The position numbers and the translations under genes were made by a program. Positions 63,290 through 64,000 of a DNA stretch of 64,000 nucleotides are shown piece after piece. The stretch's first letter is position 1. Each line of letters starts with the position of its first letter. Source of the DNA: Hwanghaeella grinnelliae (GTDB lineage Bacteria; Pseudomonadota; Alphaproteobacteria; UBA8366; Aestuariispiraceae); NCBI RefSeq assembly GCF_004005845.1, contig NZ_SADE01000001.1, forward strand, positions 1,178,001 to 1,242,000, written 5' to 3'. The notes beneath the pieces were generated by a model that saw only the letters and a program-made list of their open reading frames with translations, made no database searches and had not been told where the DNA came from.

Positions 63290-63874
63290 TTATCGTTTAT
63301 CCACGATAAAGCCGAAGGCTTCCATTCTGAATATATCCGTCTTGCCTGCCGCCAAGTCGTATTCCGTGCGCTCGGCCTGGTCCTCGAACCGCGTGCCGTA
63401 GAAGTGGAGGTGCAGCAACGGTTCGGTCCCGACACCCTCGATGGCGTGGATGCCTTCCGGCGTCAGCGAGACGGCCGTGCCGGGTTCGCAGGTCAGCGTC
63501 TCCTTCAGGATCGGCGTGCCGGGCGCGGCCGGGTCGGCCAAATATAGATCGTGCTTTTCCTGTCCCTGAACGGCGGCGATCATCGCCCAGGATCCGCCAT
63601 GGTCGTGCGGGCGGTATGTCATGCCGGGCACGGCGGTGATGGCGTAAAGCGCCGCCCCCTCCGCGTTGTCATAGATCAGATAGGTCCGGTCGGTGACGTC
63701 ACCCGTGGGCAAGGGAAAGTCCGCTGCCGGGAAGAGGTCCGCCCGTTCGGCAAGCGCCATCAGATGCGGCTTGGCCTGTTCCAACCGGTCCACGGTGGGG
63801 GCGTCGCCGATGATCGATACGATCCGCTCGGCGGTTGCCGTCACGGCTTTACGGCGTTCCTGTGCGATGCTCAT
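63290..63874 (-). CDS. cysteine-dioxygenase-like cupin protein
   Basis: A 194-residue cupin. PHDHGGSWAMIAAVQG and the later GIHAIEGVGTEPLLHLHFYG supply three His in the arrangement of the thiol dioxygenase (cysteine/3-mercaptopropionate dioxygenase) family iron site. It probably oxidises a small thiol. The ATG at 63874 has GAGGAG upstream. The last 126 bp of the window hold its promoter region, and no further gene is evident there. Confidence 0.8.
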   Translation of the reverse strand: MSIAQERRKAVTATAERIVSIIGDAPTVDRLEQAKPHLMALAERADLFPAADFPLPTGDVTDRTYLIYDNAEGAALYAITAVPGMTYRPHDHGGSWAMIAAVQGQEKHDLYLADPAAPGTPILKETLTCEPGTAVSLTPEGIHAIEGVGTEPLLHLHFYGTRFEDQAERTEYDLAAGKTDIFRMEAFGFIVDKR

Positions 63875-64000
63875 CGTCCGGTCTCCTCGTTTCAGGTATA
63901 ATACCGAATATACAAGATGGCCTGTCCGGCCGCCCAAGATTCCGGGCTTCTGAAAGTATCCTACGAGTTCAAGCCGACTTTAAGTCAAGGGTGGCAGAAA

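Overview
The window reads as chromosomal DNA of a GC-rich alphaproteobacterium, most likely Rhodospirillales-like and free-living. This is inferred from gene content: PAS_5-type and CC0125/CC1285-type proteins, a corrinoid methyl-transfer operon, VPLPA/PEP-CTERM-like exported proteins, LiuR-type leucine catabolism, a paa operon, and dense c-di-GMP/cAMP signalling. No rRNA, tRNA or CRISPR array was seen.

Layout. 0-4.4 kb: the tail of a DsrE-like gene, then a minus-strand operon for corrinoid/tetrahydrofolate one-carbon transfer (pterin methyltransferase, ferredoxin-ASKHA reactivator, MetF-like reductase). 4.8-11.8 kb: a LuxR-type regulator, an ABC-exporter-like protein with a degenerate ATPase and a C-terminal cyclic-nucleotide-binding domain, a CHASE2 adenylate cyclase, and a small exported protein. 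12-21 kb: manC, NAD kinase, small proteins, a PAS protein, then moaA, a lipid-kinase-like gene, fdhD, a diguanylate cyclase and mobA. 21-26 kb: a tiny DUF1127-like gene, a LysR regulator, a VPLPA-type exported protein and a divergent class III cyclase-like protein. 26-31 kb: an alcohol dehydrogenase, phnCDE and a divergent phnM. 31-36 kb: a second sorting-signal protein, then MerR(LiuR-like)-thioesterase-isovaleryl-CoA dehydrogenase, and a methyltransferase.

35.8-44.8 kb is a compact signalling locus: a PhnD-like periplasmic binding protein overlapping a histidine kinase, and five response regulators (REC-HDOD, REC-PAS-LuxR, two REC-EAL, REC-HD-GYP-like). Several of the output domains have lost catalytic residues. 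45.1-49.05 kb is paaABCDE, with a good sigma70-type promoter overlapped by an inverted repeat.

49.1-58 kb is an accessory, visibly AT-richer and rearranged region behind paaE. It holds a reverse transcriptase with a downstream gene carrying a HEPN-like R-x4-H motif, a 133-bp perfect direct repeat upstream of the RT, twin palindromes, two halves of a broken higA, two decayed copies of the paaE 3' end, zinT with a Zur-like box, and small membrane proteins. This is the best candidate for an undescribed (possibly defence) module.

58-64 kb returns to ordinary chromosome: a membrane protein, fumC, a DUF3179 protein, a CC0125-type lipoprotein and a cysteine-dioxygenase-like cupin.

All calls come from reading translations, motifs and spacing by eye. 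No database search was run.
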